A DNA stretch of 64,000 bases from NCBI GenBank assembly GCA_008360975.2, contig CM039179.1, positions 50,698,561 to 50,762,560 on the forward strand, given 5' to 3'. Positions 61,801 to 64,000 of this stretch are shown one piece after another. The notes under the pieces are model-generated. The model was not told the origin of the DNA. It worked only from the letters and a program-made list of their open reading frames with translations, and searched no databases. Source of the DNA: Lichenostomus cassidix. Taxonomy: Eukaryota > Chordata > Aves > Passeriformes > Meliphagidae. Position numbers and translations under genes: made by a program. Position 1 is the stretch's first letter. The number at the start of each line of letters is the position of its first letter.

Positions 61801-64000
61801 CACCTTTAAACTTCAAGGTACATAATCCTGTTATCTATCACCCAAAAAGCAAAGGAAGGGCACAGAGTGAATATACAGTTACATATTGTTGCAAAGTACT
61901 GTTATTCAACTCTCTCATTCAACACTTACACTCACATAAAATTGTTCACATTTAATTTGCAATTGCTATCTATTAAAATCTACGTCTCATTTTATAGCTG
62001 TATATATATGAAGCTGATGGAAATCAAATATGTTCCTGACTTTTCTACTGAGATGAATGGTTAATCAATCAGATTTTCTTCCAGCATGGTACTTCAGTTC
62101 ACTTTTAAAGGAACTATATGTAAAATTAATGACTGAGCATGAGGAGAGTCAAGTGGGAAAATTCAGGACAATAAGAATATTTAAAAAAACCTACACTGTG
62201 CTTCAAAGAGGCTATTAAGACTTTATATAGAATTGTTTTGACTTCCACTTTCATTCATCCTACACGTTCATCTTATTCAAAGCGGGAAGGATAGGAGGGA
62301 TGAATTCTTGCCTAATTGATTTTTGAAGTCACCCCAGTTGCCTTGCTCCCTGGGAAGGATGGATGCTCCAAGCCACCATTCTATGTATTTTTGTTTCCCA
62401 TAAGTACTCTGTTCCATTCTTCAATATGTTTCTAGCATATTCTCATCAGCTAAAAAATAAATAACATTTTCCCCTTTAGAGATAGAACTAAAAGCCTTGA
62501 TTTTTTTATAAACTAGGATGAAAAATTGATTAAAACTACATCAATTCATGGAAAGGGTGTTTTTATAGCCTATCACAAAACAGATATAAATAAAGTGGAT
62601 TTCTGGTTCATTCACAGCTGAACTATATAGTCCTGAGCATTCTGAGGCTGGTTGAGGAGCTAGAACTGCTGGCTGTAAGTTGTTTATCAGAGTTTGCCTC
62701 TACAGTGTGTAGAGAGCTGTCCCATTTTCTTCTATTTTTTTTGCCTCTCAGCCACATTTACTACATCTTAGCCAAGTGCTGGAAAGTGGCATCGTATCGT
62801 GTTAAGATGTGTCAAAGAAGATTGTTTCTTGGTGTTAGTTTTTTAAACTATAAAGATTTTTAAATTCCTGATGTTTGTGTATTATACCCATATAAATTAA
62901 TTTCATCTTTCAATGTTAGTGTTTTATTCTTCTATTAAATCCTTAAGACCTCACCAAATATTTAATTATTTGAGATTTTTCTAATACATGCACTTCCCTT
63001 GTGACTTGTGTGAAGCATGAGGGAGATAATTCTTACACCAAAATAGCAGTAATAATTTTCAATTCTTTAAAAGTACTGTGCTTTGGAGAGCTAGTAATGC
63101 AGACTAGTAGCCAGTAAGTTACTTTATCCATTTAGCATGCATAGGAGGAAATCTATCAGACAGGGAAATCCATATGTCCTTCCTGAAAGGGGACAGCTTG
63201 ACTAGGTAAAAAGAAGCATCCAATCCAGATTAAATTTCAAATCTTGAATTTCAAATTCAATGAGACTTAAACCACTAAATATGAACTGTGGCAATCCTGT
63301 TCAGTGGCCCTTTTTGACTATCAACCACCATCTGCATCAAAGAAGAAAAAAATTCTAAGCAAGCCATGTAAGCTAATCTACCAAGGAAGGTCGTAATCAA
63401 TTTCCTATCCATAATCAATTCCCTGCATGTCTGAAACTCTGAAATGGGGTTTTCAGAGAGAAGTTAAGATATTCTTATCTTAACATTAATTCTCACACTA
63501 TTAAAAAAGTTGTTTGGTTGTCCACACGTAGATGACTTGTGCTATTTGAAATGTTCCAATGCATCTGAGACATTGCATTGGGTTAATCATGCCTCCAGAA
63601 GATCCAGGCCTTTCTGGAGCAGCAGTTGGAAGCCTTACAGGATATGGAAAGCTGACTCAAATCATGAGTCAACATCTCAAATACCAGATGTTGAATCAAC
63701 CCCCGTTGCTCATTTAGAATGCCTTTGAATATTCTACATTCTATACTTTGGTTATATTACATGGAAATTCATAGTTTATTATAGATATTGAATAACAATC
63801 TAATTATTACTGTAATAGTTGTAAAGGGAAGACCTATGCCACTCCTACCGTTTTTACACACAAACATTCATGAGATAATTTCTCTAGATCTTTTTCTCCT
63901 ATTATTTTCAGGAGAAAAAAACTTGTGTTTAACATAGCATTTTACTGAGATAGGAAAAAATGAGAAATGGAGAAAAGGTTGTGGGCATTTTTAAAATCAT

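Larger units (their letters stand above)
51860..64000 (+). other. DACH1 intron, 5' part (at least 12.1 kb)
   Basis: Starts gtagga. The terminal DACH1 coding exon was not found. The segment contains an exon-like 87-bp candidate at 54985-55071, pyrimidine-rich blocks between 54.1 and 59.8 kb, and a less AT-rich patch with four E-boxes at about 59.8-60.1 kb. The sequence from 60.2 to 64.0 kb is AT-rich with no feature I can support. Confidence 0.75.

Noticed and set aside
1..64000. CRISPR arrays, operons, ribosome binding sites, tRNA or rRNA genes
   Set aside because: Nothing with the required structure was seen. The spliced exons and LINE content show this is eukaryotic nuclear intronic DNA.

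Overview
The window is vertebrate nuclear DNA: AT-rich, almost entirely intronic, with spliced exons and no compact ORFs. Its CR1 LINE fragments, low repeat density and short introns point to a bird, although another archosaur or a turtle cannot be excluded from sequence alone. The only gene I can support is DACH1 (dachshund family transcription cofactor 1) on the + strand. Four consecutive coding exons are present at 39448-39599, 48125-48272, 51180-51323 and 51791-51859, 513 bp in all. They encode about 171 residues of the C-terminal DD2/Dachbox-C region: a Pro-rich lead-in followed by a long charged coiled coil. Splice phases chain without error (1, 0, 1, 1, 1). The N-terminal DNA-binding exons lie upstream of base 1, and the short terminal coding exon appears to lie beyond base 64000.

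Layout: 1-39447 is the 3' part of a large intron. It holds a CR1 3' end (about 770-1163, +), a second CR1 end (about 6502-6640, -), an older CR1-like relic (about 18640-18790, -), a MIR-like SINE relic (about 22155-22275, +), a probable solo LTR (about 37350-37545), a three-copy 48-50 bp tandem repeat with CATATG cores (26693-26840), microsatellites, and several blocks that look like conserved non-coding elements. 39600-48124, 48273-51179 and 51324-51790 are the introns between exons. 51860-64000 is the start of the last intron(s). It is notable for pyrimidine-rich blocks between 54.1 and 59.8 kb and for an 87-bp exon-like segment at 54985-55071 that is open and phase-compatible with DACH1.

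No other protein gene, RNA gene or CRISPR is supported, and I see no prokaryotic or viral gene. DACH genes are known for long-range enhancers in and around their introns, so the non-coding material is the most likely place for undescribed function. The main leads are the candidate cassette exon, candidate enhancers near 17.0, 20.1, 23.1 and 41.5 kb, an inverted SOX/TCF-like site at 5549-5573, and a pair of related segments at 1.6 and 4.2 kb. None of the non-coding calls could be tested by alignment here, and they are marked accordingly.
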